NCBI RefSeq assembly: GCF_000372725.1
Contig: NW_005200982.1
Span: 362,546 to 426,545 of the forward strand
Origin: Emiliania huxleyi CCMP1516
Lineage: Eukaryota; Haptophyta; Isochrysidales; Noelaerhabdaceae
Direction of reading: 5' to 3'
DNA: 64,000 nt
Below are positions 31,925 to 43,155 of the stretch, piece after piece. Position numbers and translations under genes: made by a program. Under the pieces are notes generated by a model. The model was not told where the DNA came from, did not search any database, and worked only from the letters and a program-made list of their open reading frames with translations. Position 1 is the first letter of the stretch. Every line of letters begins with the position of its first letter.

Positions 31925-33071
31925 ATGCCCGTATCTCTTGCATTAGCCCTCCTGATCAGCGGCGAGGAGCGCGGCTTCTTCCGCGCGAGAGCCGGTGGCC
32001 ATCTGTCACTGGCCGCCAGCCGTCTGGCAAGGCACGTGATCGACCCGCTTCGGCAGCGTGATCGTACCGCTGTGCACAGCTTGCTTTGCTTGGACAGACT
32101 GCCGCCGCCGGAGTCTAACTCCAGCCTTGCCACTGCCTTGCAGATACGTCACTGGCCTGCAGTCGCTACCGGACTCCCGGCGGGGCATGCAGCTCAGGCG
32201 GGGAGGCGGCTGCACTGCTTTCAGCAGCTGGAGGAGTACGAGGCCAGTAGACACCTCTCCACTCACGTGCTGTTGACACGGCCAGATGCGGTGTGGTACT
32301 CGGACATCCCACCTCTGGCAACCTTTGCCAGGAACGCTTTCACCGTGAGGGCGCGGTTGCTTTTCAGTGGTGGTGGTACGAAGGGCGACACTCGAGTGCC
32401 ACGAGTGTCGGTCGACAAACTGTCTGTGTCGTATCCACCGTGGTTCGAAGGTTCGTGTCTCACATCAGGCCGCAGCTCACCATCGCTGGGCACCCTGGCC
32501 ATCTCTTCCAGTAGCTGCCATCTATCAGACATTCAGGGTTGCGTTTTTGCAGACGACCAGGTGGCTATGCTACCGCGCCACCTCGCTCCGGCCTTCTTCA
32601 CACGCGTGGCGATCGCCATGGGTGCAGTGGCGCCGTCCACTAGGCATGCCAGCTGCGAGCCCAACGGCGGTGAAGATCTAGGTGGGCGCCGTGTTGTGAT
32701 GCGCAGCCCAGCCTGGAATGCCGTTAGCGCAAAGTGCAAGGCGTGCGGCGCCCCACCGCACTTCTTCGAGGGGCGCTTCACGCAGGCGCTGCTCGATGGT
32801 GGGTGCGGACTATTAGTGGGAGGCTCCCGAAATCGTGAACAGCATCTTCTTTTCATGCGTCTCACTGTGAACACACAGGTGCGGGCTCGTGGTGTCCGGC
32901 TTCGGCTTCATCGTTCCGCCCGACACGGGGGGCGCCAGGCGAAATGAGGTGAGTAAGCGGCAAATCTTCGAGTTCGTAAAGCTCCACGTCCTCTTCAACC
33001 ACTCACCCATAACCGACGCGTACCGAGGCATGCCTCAGCCCGTGCACCCTCGGGGTGGGTGGGAGTGCTGA
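31925..33071 (+). CDS. Glycosyltransferase-like protein (2 exons)
   Basis: Predicted Golgi/ER lumenal transferase of unknown sugar specificity. The N-terminus (MPVSLALALLISGEERGFF) looks like the start strand of a nucleotide-sugar fold. Characteristic blocks are HCFQQLEEYEASRHLSTHVL, LLTRPDAVWYSDIPPL and VFADDQVAMLPRHLAPAFF. The R-P-D-x-V-W and D-D-Q pairs are typical of a large algal glycosyltransferase-like family that reads out donor/metal-binding acids. Exon 1 ends at 32802. A GT-AG intron (32803-32878, 76 nt) joins in phase 2 to CGLVVSGFGFIVPPDTGG. The frame then continues to a TGA at 33071, but a strong GTGAGT donor at 32948 could mark another exon end. The family call is by motif resemblance only. 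Confidence 0.55.
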
Positions 33072-34180
33072 GGCGAGACTCTTTCTATGCCGTTGCCCGA
33101 GGCCTACGGAACTGCTCGCTGGCTTCTCCTCCTACACCTCCGAGCGCCCCGGGGGCCGCCGCGGCGCTGCTGACACAGCGGAGCCCGGCGAGCCGACGAG
33201 CTAGCTCCCTTGTCACACACGCACACGGACGCGTGGAGATCCGCACGCGTGCCCCACACACCCTCTATGCGCCCCGCTCGTGCGCCCCCATGCGCATGCC
33301 TCCGGCCTCCGAAGCGCCCGAAGAGCTCGGTTTCCCTGGGCGCCACGAGTGAGCCGGACCTTTTGTGAACCTTTTTAAAGTCATCAGCGCATGGGTCACG
33401 AGGGAGTATAAAGTCGGGCGCGAGCGGGCGAGCTAGCGGTGAGGGCTGCGAGGCGGCGGTCGAAGGCGGCGGGCGAGGGTGACGAGCACTCGAGGCGCGC
33501 GAGGGCGACGCCGACGGCCGACACGGCTCGGGGGGGGGGGGGGGGGGATCACGTCACGAGGAAAGTAGAGAGTCGGGGGGGCGCGAGCGGGCGAGCGTCT
33601 GAGGCCGGGCGGCATGGCGGTCTTCTGCCAGCTCTAGACACTACGGTCGCCCCGGTCCAGTACAAGCGGGGCCAACAAGTAAAATGTGCAGCGCTCTCCA
33701 TTAAAAGGCGCCGTCAAAGTTAGACTTAGGTGAGCTTCAAGACGTGAGCACTCGCACTGGGATAGGGTCAATTCCGCATGCGGGACCCCTTTCAAGACGC
33801 TCGCGAACGCGTGAGCACAGCTGGCAAGGTTGGTTTACTTTCCGTGGAGCCCTATACTTTTAGCTTAATGGGAGAGGGGGTGTGTCCCCGTGGCGATGAC
33901 GCACGCAAGTTGGTCACGTGCGAGCGACGCCCGTACGTAGCGCGGCGGCACGGCGGGGCCTCGTAAGAAACCTACATACATCGATGGAGGTAAGGAAACC
34001 ACGTGCGGATATCACACGACGTGCACACCACGAGATATGGCTGGAAGAGCTTCGCTCTAACGGGTCACACTTGTACCAGTCGTACACAAATCTCTCTCTC
34101 CCAGTCGTGAGAGAGAGAGAGAAAAGAAGGTAAGGGTCGAGGGACTTCTTGTCACTCTCTAAAGAAAGAAAGTCACCGGC

Positions 34181-34185
<5 letters not shown>
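33072..34185. other. Intergenic with a ~45-bp direct repeat
   Basis: GTCACGAGG(G/A)A-(x)-AGTCGGG, then GCGCGAGCGGGCGAGC, occurs at about 33394-33433 and again at about 33552-33597. The first copy includes GAGTATAAAGTC (TATA-like). A 17-G run lies at about 33531-33547. No gene is recognised. Confidence 0.5.
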
Positions 34186-34230
<45 letters not shown>

Positions 34231-34249
34231 GGGGGAAAAAAAAAAAAAA
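34186..34249. repeat. (GA)n-(G)n-(A)n compound microsatellite
   Basis: About 34 bp of AG dinucleotides, then 16 G and 14 A, ending about 60 bp before the duplicated RPS10 leader. Confidence 0.95.
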
Positions 34250-34308
34250 GCGGGAGCGAGTGTGTGGGTGTTCATGTAAACTCGACAACAAACCCGGCCC
34301 CCCTCCGC

Positions 34309-34556
34309 TGCCGCTCGCAGGCGCAGCGCACAGCACAGCACCGCCCTCGCCGCCCCCAGACGACGGCCTCGCCTTTCCCGACCCCTCCTCCTTCAACCCA
34401 CGCTCGCTCTCCACCGCCCAGCCCGTTGAGTTGTCGCCCGTCCGTCCACCGCCGAGCCCGCCTTCTCACCCCTCGTGCTCTTTGTGCGCGTGGCCTCAGC
34501 GCCTACCCTCTACTCCCTCGTCGCCGCTGGTCGCAGGAGTCATGCTCATCACCAAG
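34309..34556 (+). repeat. Duplicate of the RPS10 upstream region, leader and first five codons
   Basis: Nearly identical to the reverse complement of 54924-55154, from TGCCGCTCGCAGG through GACGACGGCCTCGCCTTTCC and CTCGTGCTCTTTGTGCGCGT to ATGCTCATCACCAAG. A few small indels differ (for example GTTGAGTTGTCG versus GTTGTCG). The match stops exactly after codon five (MLITK), where this copy turns into AIM24-like sequence. Confidence 0.9.
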
Positions 34557-34984
34557 GGGCTCTTCTATAATGTCATGACGGGCGACGGCGTCGCCGTCAT
34601 CTGCGGCGGCGGCGCGATTGTCGAGAAGGAGCTGGCGGCTGGCGAGATGCACGGTCAATCGCACCCACTCGCACCCGCCACTCGGACGCCCCGGGGAGAG
34701 GCCTCCAACTCGCGACGGGCTGCTCCGCCGCAGGCGATCGTCATCGACACATCGTCGCTGCTCGCGTGGGAGCCATCCGTCCAGCTTGAGGTGCGCCGCG
34801 CCGGCGGCTGCTTGATGTGCTGCTGCGGCGGCGAGGGCCTCTTCCTCAACGAGATGAAAGGCCCCGGTAGATCTGGATCCAGCCGATGCCCCTCTCGAAG
34901 CTTAAGGCGACCTTCGTCTCGCCGGGCGGCGGCGGTGGCGGCGGCGGCGGCGGCGGTGGCGGCGGTGGCGGCGGCGGCGCCTAG
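34542..34984 (+). pseudogene. AIM24/DUF124-domain fragment fused to RPS10 start; likely pseudogene
   Basis: After the RPS10-derived MLITK, the frame reads GLFYNVMTGDGVAVICGGG, AIVEKELAAGE, then IDTSSLLAWEPSVQLEVRR and MCCCGGEGLFLNEMKGPG. This is the second half of an AIM24 (mitochondrial biogenesis, DUF124) domain; the first half is absent. Two defects are visible. The expected intron after AAGE begins AT (GAGATGCAC) instead of GT or GC, although its acceptor (CCGCCGCAG) is intact. After KGPG the frame is off by one base: the conserved continuation (IWIQPMPLSKLKATF, then a poly-Gly tail and TAG at 34982) lies in another frame. A sequencing error could explain the frameshift but not the donor. 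Confidence 0.65.
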
Positions 34985-35606
34985 AGCTGCTGTCTGCTCC
35001 TTCTGCCGACCGGACCACGTTACTACTGTCGGACGTGGCCGCACCCCGCGTGGACACGAGGGGAGAAGGGGTGGTGAAGAGGGAGAGCAGGGGATGGGCC
35101 GAATGGCGGGATGCAGGGCTGGCAGCGAGGGAGGTCACCGCGGGAGGCAGCCGAGCAGCGGCACGCGGTTCAGTTCGAGGGCCGGGGAACGCGCGTGCCA
35201 CTTACGAGAGCAGAGCCGAGGCACCTGTGCCAACTGCCGTTAATCTTAGTGTGTGTGTTACCTTACGCGTTGCGGGCAGGGCATTCGTGCGAGGGCGGGG
35301 TTTATGTTTTGAGTTTTGGGCGCGGAGGAACGCGTGCATTGGGACACACACGCGAGAAACGAAGAGGCCAGCACCTGCCACCCTGGCTCGTGCCGCGCGT
35401 CGCGTAAGTGAGGCGGAGGGTAAGCGGTGCGGTCAACGTCCGAGCGATGGCTGAGCCTGATCTTTGCACGGCTCTCTCCTTCTCCCTCTCTCGCGCCGCC
35501 GCGCCGCTTTCTCATGTACGTACTTTTTAATGGGAGAAAGGGGAGAGGGGGTGTATGCCCTGCGGGCGTGATATTGTCCTCGACAAACTGCCGGCAAAGT
35601 TTGACT
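34985..35606. other. Intergenic, no gene recognised
   Basis: Upstream region of the next glycosyltransferase. TTTTTAATGGGAG followed by GAGAGGGGGTGT at about 35525 resembles TTAATGGGAGAGGGGGTGTG at about 33868. No protein-like frame before the ATG at 35607. Confidence 0.45.
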
Positions 35607-36986
35607 ATGGACGTCGATCGCGTCGCTCTCCGCCATCAGGCCGTGGCTAGCGCACGGGCCAGTCTCGGGCTCTTGGCTGCCACATTCGCCAACTCCTCTG
35701 ACGTTCGAAGCCGCCTGGCTCAAATTGCGACTAGCCTCGATCGTCTCGACCACGATGCGACGCAATCTCCGACGCCTCCAGCTCCTCCGCCCGCACGCCC
35801 TGCCTCAGGCTCAGTGTTTGGTATTACCACTGTCAGCGTCTCGTCTCAGCTCAATACGCTGATGCTGCAGCTATTCAGGGCACACCCCAGTCGGACGTTG
35901 ACCCTGCGGCTAGTCGTATTCGAGGACGAGGTGAGTGGAGAAGAAGAGCGGGAGATGGAAGGGGTCGTGGTGCTCTCCCGCCCGCCGTATCTGCCGTGGC
36001 CGCACCTGCAGTGCACGAGCAAGATTTTGCGATGGTTCGAGCACGCACTGGTGGCGTTCCCGCGCTCTCACTTCATCGGTCAGATGGACTCGGATACCTG
36101 GATCAACCCGCCGCGGCTCTCGCGGTTCCTGGCCGCCATAGAGGCCGCTCTCCCTGCGGACGCCGCCGTGTGGGGCGGGCTCTTCGAGCACTGGGAACGG
36201 CTTGATACAAACCAGACGATCAACTGCATCGGTTTTAGCTACGACTCGCCGGGGAAGGTGAGTGCATGGCCGGAGCGCGACCCGCGTATCCTCCGGCGGA
36301 GCGAGGCGGAAAAACGCAAACATTCGTTCGCCATGGCGCAGGGCGGGCTCTACTTCTACTCGCGATCAGCAGCCACGCGCCTGATTGAATACGTCAAGGG
36401 CCGCACCTCCGTGGGCGATGCGAACGGAGTGGACAGGCTGGCGGCGCCTCCCCGGCAACGTCTTGAGAGCTTGGGGCGGCGGCACGGTCCTTACCGCGAG
36501 CCTCCCGACCCGTGCGACGCTATAATCGGGTGGCTTGGAGCGCGGGCGTTCACGGGCGTGCAGCTTTACACGGTGAGTTTGCTTTGGAACGTCGAGTATT
36601 ACATCTGGCCCATGCCCAACCGCTTCAACGCGGCGCATGGCCTCGTCGTTCACCAGCTCAAGCTTGGCGACTCGGCACGCGAGCTCAAAGAGACCATCGC
36701 CCGCACCTACCAGGCTCGAGTGGGCAATGCGAGCCGCGTGCGCCCAGAAATTACGTGCCGGCCGGTCAGATGGCTTCACGCGCGCTCCGCCGGCTGGATT
36801 TCGTGTACGAATACAGCGCCCTGCGACGGCGACGGCGCTCCGCTCATCACCACAAAGAAGGCGCCGACGGTTCACGTGCCGTGGATGCCCGTGGGAGCTC
36901 GCGGTTCGTGCCAGCCGGGGAGGTGGGAGCGCGCGCTCAAAGCGCGAAGCCGTACCGCCTGGCCGCGCGGGAGCCACACCGAGTGA
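35607..36986 (+). CDS. GT31-like hexosyltransferase family protein
   Basis: Predicted Golgi glycosyltransferase. From MDVDRVALRHQAVASARASL there is a helical N-terminus and a Pro-rich linker, but no obvious membrane anchor, so an upstream exon may be missing. The catalytic part has TLRLVVFEDE, SKILRWFEHALVAFPRSHF, then GQMDSDTWINPPRL with the D-S-D metal-binding motif, and MAQGGLYFYSRSAATRLIEY, which corresponds to the G-G-x-Y acceptor loop of beta-1,3-glycosyltransferases. WNVEYYIWPMPNRFNAAHG and HQLKLGD follow. The single frame of 459 aa contains three in-frame GTGAGT words, at about 35931, 36259 and 36572, that could be donors, but the protein reads coherently across them. Family assignment is by motif only. 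Confidence 0.65.
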   Translation: MDVDRVALRHQAVASARASLGLLAATFANSSDVRSRLAQIATSLDRLDHDATQSPTPPAPPPARPASGSVFGITTVSVSSQLNTLMLQLFRAHPSRTLTLRLVVFEDEVSGEEEREMEGVVVLSRPPYLPWPHLQCTSKILRWFEHALVAFPRSHFIGQMDSDTWINPPRLSRFLAAIEAALPADAAVWGGLFEHWERLDTNQTINCIGFSYDSPGKVSAWPERDPRILRRSEAEKRKHSFAMAQGGLYFYSRSAATRLIEYVKGRTSVGDANGVDRLAAPPRQRLESLGRRHGPYREPPDPCDAIIGWLGARAFTGVQLYTVSLLWNVEYYIWPMPNRFNAAHGLVVHQLKLGDSARELKETIARTYQARVGNASRVRPEITCRPVRWLHARSAGWISCTNTAPCDGDGAPLITTKKAPTVHVPWMPVGARGSCQPGRWERALKARSRTAWPRGSHTE

Positions 36987-38080
36987 ACACCGTTGGGTCG
37001 GTGACACCGATGCGCGCGCGCCGGACATGAGATTGTGCCACTCAGCTGCTCATTCATGCAGCTTCTCTGCTGCGTGCTGCTCAGTGCTCAGCTGCGCTGC
37101 TTGTGCCGGGACGCTATTGCGTTGCGCTTGCGGGAGCCCTCAAGCGGAAAATTTCCCAAAAATAAAGCCAGCGCTCGGCGAGCGGAGAGGCGCCTCCCAT
37201 TCGCTATCAATAGATCTATATGAAGTCACGCAAGCGTACAAGTGATCCACTCGCGCCGAAGGGAGTGTTGGGAAGATTCTGTGATTACGGCTGCGTGGTC
37301 GCTCGGTGGCCGTCGCGATTGGTCGTCCCGTGCCGACCTCGGCCTCGCGGCCCTCGCACACCTTGGGTTCGTCTAAATTCGAATCGCCGTTGTGGAGTAC
37401 GGGCGCGGCAAAGACGGCGCCTCGCGACAGCGCCTCGACGGCGGCCGCAAAAGCCGTCTCATGCACGTCGCCGCGCGGCCTCGAGGCGCCGCGAGCGTGC
37501 ACTGAGGTCAGCACTACCCGCTCCGGCCCGAGACGCCGCGCGCGCGCGCCTTCGAAGCATGCCCCTACTGCGGTGTAGCTACTAGTTGCATCTACCTACT
37601 TGGCGCTCTGCCTAGCCAAGGCCGTGTAGAACTTGGCGTCGTTGCTCTTAATGCTATTCAGCACCCATCGCGGGTCTATCCCCGCCTCTTTGCACGCACC
37701 TATGCGCTGCGCATAGCGCCGCTCGAGGCTGTAGCTGAGCAGCGGCGGGGCTGTGGCAATGCCCGCCTTCCCGGGGGCGGGGCTCCGGTTCTCTCCCCGA
37801 TTCGCTCTTTTGCTCGCCTGCCGAGCGTCACACGACAGACAGCCGCTGAGTGGTCGTTTCCCTTGTTGTTGATGTCTCTTTCTCCGCTGCCGCCTCTCTT
37901 CTTCGTCTCCTCCCTCCGGCTCCACCGGCTACGTCCGATAGCGTCGACGGCCTGGCGGGGGCGGCGACGTTGGTTGGAACGCCGCACCTCTTCGCGGCTG
38001 GGCCAGCTCTCCGTGGTCGATGAATGGCGCCCGTGTCCGCTGTCTCTCTACATGTATCGTACTCGGCTCGCCCCCCACCT
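36987..38080. other. Intergenic, no confident gene
   Basis: A minus-strand open frame at 37596-37925 ends with a protein-like stretch (RYAQRIGACKEAGIDPRWVL) but has no ATG. It may be a terminal exon or a transposon remnant. Nothing else is recognised before the LINE pile. Confidence 0.4.
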
Positions 38081-39090
38081 CCCTGAAAAAGAAAGAAAAA
38101 ACAGTCAACTCAAGGGAGGGATGGGCCCTAAAAGAAAGAAAGAATTTTACAACCAAGCACACAGACAACCCAAGGGAGGGATGGGAGGACGGCACGCCGC
38201 CACCACACAGGGATTTTAAGGAGAGGAGTGTGGTGCTAGCCGTCGCCCACCCTCGGGCGTCTATCTACCACTTCCTATCTCTCTTCGCAGTTTCTCACCA
38301 ATTCTCGCAGCGTGGGCCCTAAAAGAATTTAAACAAAAGAACTCTCTCTCACAGCACACAGGCTCGACACAGGTGCGAACTGGCGCGTGCTAGTACTATC
38401 ACCGGGGCCCTAAAAGAAAGAAAGAAAACAGACAACCCAAGGGAGGGATGGGAGGACGGCACGCCGCCACCACACAGGGATTTTAAGAACAGGGGTAAAA
38501 AGAAAGAAAGAAAAACGGACAACCCAAGGGAGGGATGGGAGGACGGCACGCCGCCCCCACACAGGGATTTTAAGGAGAGGGGTGTGGTGCGCTAGCCGTC
38601 GCCCACCCTTGGGCGTCCGCCTCTTCCTATCTCTCTTCGCAGTCTCTCGCCGATTCTCGCTGCAACCTTCATGCCACCTCGCGGTCGTCCCACTCTCAAA
38701 GAAAAGAAAGAAAACAGACAACCCAAGGGAGGGATGGGAGGACGGCACGCCGCCCCCACACAGGGATTTTAAGGAGAGGTGTGTGATGCGCTAGCCGTCG
38801 CCCACCCTAGGGAGTCTGCCTCTTCCTATCTCTCTTCGCAGTCCCCTCGCCGCTTCTCGCTGCAACCTTCATGCCACCTCGCGGTCGTCCCACTCTCGTC
38901 GTTCTCTCCCTTGTCATTTCCTCCTCTGTCGCGTCGTTCTCTTCTGCCTCGTCCTGCGACGCCGCCGCCTGCCGGCGTCCCACTCTCAGAAAGAAAGAAA
39001 GAAAACAGGCACCCCAAGGGAGGGATGGGAGGACGGCACGCCGCCACCACACAGGGATTTCGTCCCACTCTCCTCGCCAGCCGGCGGCAA
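38081..39090 (-). mobile_element. Head-to-tail pile of five or more truncated LINE 3' ends
   Basis: Reading the minus strand, 3' UTR modules recur (CATCCCTCCCTTGGGTTGTC with a TTTC tail, and TCCTTAAAATCCCTGTGT) near 38090, 38156, 38400, 38498, 38696 and 38986, with 5' truncation at different points. The longest module (about 38696-38985) reaches back into the LINE ORF tail. The innermost module at about 38984-39069 is flanked on both sides by CGTCCCACTCTC, a 12-bp target duplication of LINE sequence itself, so one LINE copy inserted into another. GGGCCCTAAAAG recurs at three other junctions. Confidence 0.85.
38325..38400 (-). repeat. Dispersed repeat copy (partner of 10697-10775)
   Basis: On the minus strand: CTAGCACGCGCCAGT, CGCACCTGTGTCGAGCCTGT, TGCTGTGAGAGAGAGTT, then TTTAAATTCTTTT. 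It is closely similar to the plus-strand copy between RRP12 and the DJ-1 gene. Here it lies between two GGGCCCTAAAAG junctions within the LINE pile. Confidence 0.8.
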
Positions 39091-39168
39091 AATTCTTTTC
39101 TCGCCGGCACTTGTTCAGCGCCGTTGTTGAGTTCGCCGCCCGTGTGAGTGCCTATCTCGCTCCGCCGG

Positions 39169-42100
39169 ATGGCGTCTCGTGCAAGCGCTCGCGTGCCACA
39201 GGACTCTTCTTCGCTGAGCTCAAGTCGCGCTGCGCCCAACTCGGGCCGCGCAGCAAGCTCAACAGCGTCGAGAGGGCGTGGATCTCGGCGACCGGAAAGC
39301 GATTCTGAAGCAGCGGAGGAGAGCGCTGCCGACGAGGAAGAGGAGGAGGGTCACGAGGGTGGCAGCGAGGAGGATGCCGAAGAGGAGGCATCTCCCACCT
39401 ACATAGTATTTCCGTGGATTGGCGGGCACTGCCACTACCACCCGCTCGCCCTCACTGACGTTCCCGCCCCTCAAACGCAGGAGGAGGGGGAGGAGGAGGA
39501 GGAGGAGGAGGAGGAGGAGGAGGAGGGCGAGGAGGAAGACGGTGGCGAGGAGGACGGCGACGAGGAGGAAGAGGAGGACGAGGATGAGGACGAAGAGGCA
39601 GCGGGGGAGGAGGAGGAGGAGGAGGACGAGGACGAGGATGGCCTCCCGATCGTCCGCAACGAGGACGGCGAGGTGGAGTATGCTCCCCAGCCGGCGCCGT
39701 ACGACAGCGCCGAGCTGGCCGAGGTGCGGAGCCTGCCACGCGCCATATCCGAGACCCTTCGCGTCTCCCTCGCCCGCCGCGCACCGCCGCTGCTCCGCAC
39801 CGGCGCCGCGGTCCGAGGTGACGCGTCCGACAGGAGACATGCACATGTACATGTACATGTGGCATGCACATGTGCATGAACATGCACATGTCCCCGCCAC
39901 GCCTGCAGGTGCAGAGCCTGCTGCGCGGCGAGGACACGGCGGACGACGCGTCCCGCTGGAAGCCGCTGGCGCTGCCGCCGCCGCCGCAGGGCGGCGGCGC
40001 GAGGAGGGTCCGTGAGCCACGAGATGCCCGGCAACGAGATCTCGGCGAGATCTCGGCGAGATCTCGGCGAGATCTCGGCGATCTCTCGGCGCTATCTCGG
40101 CGCTATGTGGCGCTATGCCGCAGGTGCCCGCCCCGCTGCTTGGCGATCTACTCTACGTGGCGGGCGTGCTGCGCGCCTTTGGCCGCCAGCTTGGGCTGGG
40201 AGAGGCGAGACGTAGCCGAGATTAGCCGAGATAGCGCCGAGATAGCGCCGAGAGCCGCCAGCTCGGGCTGGGAGAGGCGGGCGTGAGGAGTGGCGGGGGG
40301 GAGAGAGACCGCGGCGCAGATTTGGGGAGGGTTAGGCGTGGAGTGGCATGGGTAGATGTGGACATGGCGGGAGGCGGTCACACCCTACTCGACGGCCGCA
40401 GGTGCGCGTGGACGCGCTCGACGCCGCGCTAGGGGGCGGCGCGACGACCGCGCTGGCGATGCGGCTGCACGTCTCGCTGCTGCGCCTCCTCTTTGAGCCG
40501 AGTGCGGCGCTCGCGCGCTCGCACCCCGCCTTTTGCCACGCCCTGCGCAACCTCTCCGCACTGACGTGGGCTGAGGCGCTCGCAGAGGCGCCCCCCCTCC
40601 CCCCCCCCTTCGCCCCCCCTCCCCCTTCTCCCCCCCTCTCTGCTCTCCCTCCCTCCCTCCCGCCCGTCCTGCGCGCTCGCGTCTCGCGCCCTCCTCACGA
40701 GAACTGTGTGGACAGGCGCTCCTTCGGCTCGCCGATGGGCAGGCGACACGGCGCCCCTTCCGGCACCTCTCCTCGACTCTCCCGGACCTCTCCCGGACCT
40801 CTCCAGCACCCTCCCCGCGGACCCTCCCTCGACCTCTCCTCGACCTCTCCTCGACCGTCCCTCGACCGTCACTAGACCGCATGCACACCCACCAGCAGGA
40901 CCGCGCCGCGCCCCCGCGTCCGCGGCTGTCGTGCCGCCTGCGCTGCCTGCGCGCGCGCGCCCACCGCCCCCCGCGCCCCTTCTATTCGCCGGCAGGCGAC
41001 CGCCGAGCTCGCCCTCGCCGTGCGAGGGCTGAGGAGTGGCGAGTACCACACGCTGCCCCCGGAGCGGCGCGTCCTCGCCGCGAGGCTACTCGCTGAGCGC
41101 GCGGCCGAGCACCCGTCGCTGCGCGCGTCGCTGGAGCGGCGGGCCGAGTGGTACGAGGCGCATGATTGGGCTCGGGAGCCTAGAGGCGAAAGACGGCGCC
41201 TTGTGCACTCCAGCTCGCGCGCGAGAGGACACGGACTCCGCCGTCTTTTCCCGCGACAACTCGCTTGTACTCGTGTCGTCCTCCCACCCCGACCTCGGCC
41301 TGTTCCTGTCGTCGAGCACCTGAGAGGACATGTCTCGGACATGTCATGGACGTGTCCCGGTAGGCGTGGGAGCCGGCGATGCTGCTCGGCAGGCTGCAGT
41401 GTTGGCCGCCGCACCGGCTGCTGCGCTGGGAGCCGCTCGGCAGGGACCGGCACGGGCGAGTCTACTGGCTTCTCGACGGTGCGTGTCCGGCCCGCGGTAC
41501 GGTGTGGGGGCAGTCGGACGGCGGAGTGTGAGCGGGGACGGCAGGGAGAGGGGTGGGCGGGAGACGGGTCGCGGCTCTGACGGCGGGGAGAGGGGTCGCG
41601 GGCCCTGCGTCGCGGCCCGGCGCCACACACGCATGGCGGCGCCTTTTGACCTCACGCGCCGCGGCGCGCCGGTGCAGGTTCCCTCTGGGTCCAGCGCCGA
41701 GACGCGTCCGCCACAGACGAGGCTGCAGACCCGAGCCTCTCCGGTGGGAGGCCGGGGGCAGGCGTCGCTCTCACGCTCTCTCCCGCTCTCTCCCGCTCTC
41801 CCGCTCTCCCGCTCTCCCCGCGCCCCCTCGCTCGCACCTCTCCCCTCTCGGCACACGCGCCTCCTCCCCTCCCTGCGCACCAGCCGCCGCCGCGCTCGCC
41901 TTCGCCGCTCCAGCGGATTCTCACACCCTTCCCTCCTATGGGTGTAGGCGTGCCGGGCGTGGCCACAGTCCGGTACGGCGGGGAGGACTTGCAGGCGGTG
42001 GCCGCCGCGCTGTCCGCCGCGGCGGGGCCGGTCTGCGAGCGGCGCGTCCACTTCACGCTCCGCCGGCTGCTGCGCGGCGGCGAGCTGGGCGAAGCGCGCC

Positions 42101-43117
42101 GCGCGGCGGAGGAGGCGGCGGCAGAGGTGGCGGAGGGCGCGAGCGGATCGCCGGCGGTCGACGCGGCGCTGCCGTCGGAGGATGCAGCGCTCGGCAGCGC
42201 GGCGGCCTGCCCCTTTTCCGGCCGGCGCGTGCGGCTCGCTGCGTACGACGTGGTGCGCCACCTCGAGGCGCACGCCGCGGACTGCGCCGTCGTGCCGTCG
42301 CTGGAGCTGTTTCGGTACGCGCTGCTGCACATCGAGGCGCGCTGCGAGGCGAGATTGGGCGAGATTGGGCGAGATTGGGCGAGATTGGGCGAGGGCGCGG
42401 CAATCTAGAGCTGCCCGCTCCTCAAGTGAGCACAGAACTCCTGTATCACAGGCGCAGCTTCCGCGCGAGCTGCTCGGCGAAGGGTGGGGCGAGCGGCGCG
42501 CCGGCTGGGTGGCGGAGCTCAAGGCAGAGGGGCTGGCCGCCGCCGGCTTCGCGGCGCGGTTGCTCGAGCTCGAGGACGCGCTGGTATGCGACGCGCTCAC
42601 CCGCCGCTGGCTGGTGCCGCCCTTCTCCTCCGAGGCGGAGGAGCTCGCGGCGGCGACGCCGAAGCCGCGTGGCGGCCGCGCGAGGGGGGGGCGCGGCGCG
42701 GCCGACGCCGAGGCGGGTGGGGCGACGGCCGACGGCGCCGCGAGCTCCGCAGGCGCGGCCAGCTCGGGGCGCGGCCGCGGCCGCGGGGGGAGGCGCCAGT
42801 CGGGGGGGGGCACCGACACGCGGCACAAAAACGACCTCCGCGTCGCGCTGCGCGAGCAGCAGCAGCGCGAGGCGCTGGCGAAGCAGCAGGCGGATCGCGC
42901 GGCGCGCCTCGCCAAGCGGCGCGGCAGCTTGGAGGCGCGGCCGCGGCCCGGCGCGGCCGACGACGGCGACGGCGCGTCAGAGGCGGCTACCGACGGCGCG
43001 AGCCGGGCGGTGACGCCGGCACCGCCGGACGAGGCCGACGCGGCGTCGACGGCGGAGGGGGAGGGGGCGGAGGGGGTGGACGACGCGTTGAGGCCGTGGT
43101 CGTGGGATCGGCCCAAG

Positions 43118-43155
<38 letters not shown>

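Noticed and set aside
37596-37925. Small minus-strand gene of about 109 codons
   Set aside because: No ATG start and no recognised motif; only the last 45 residues look protein-like.
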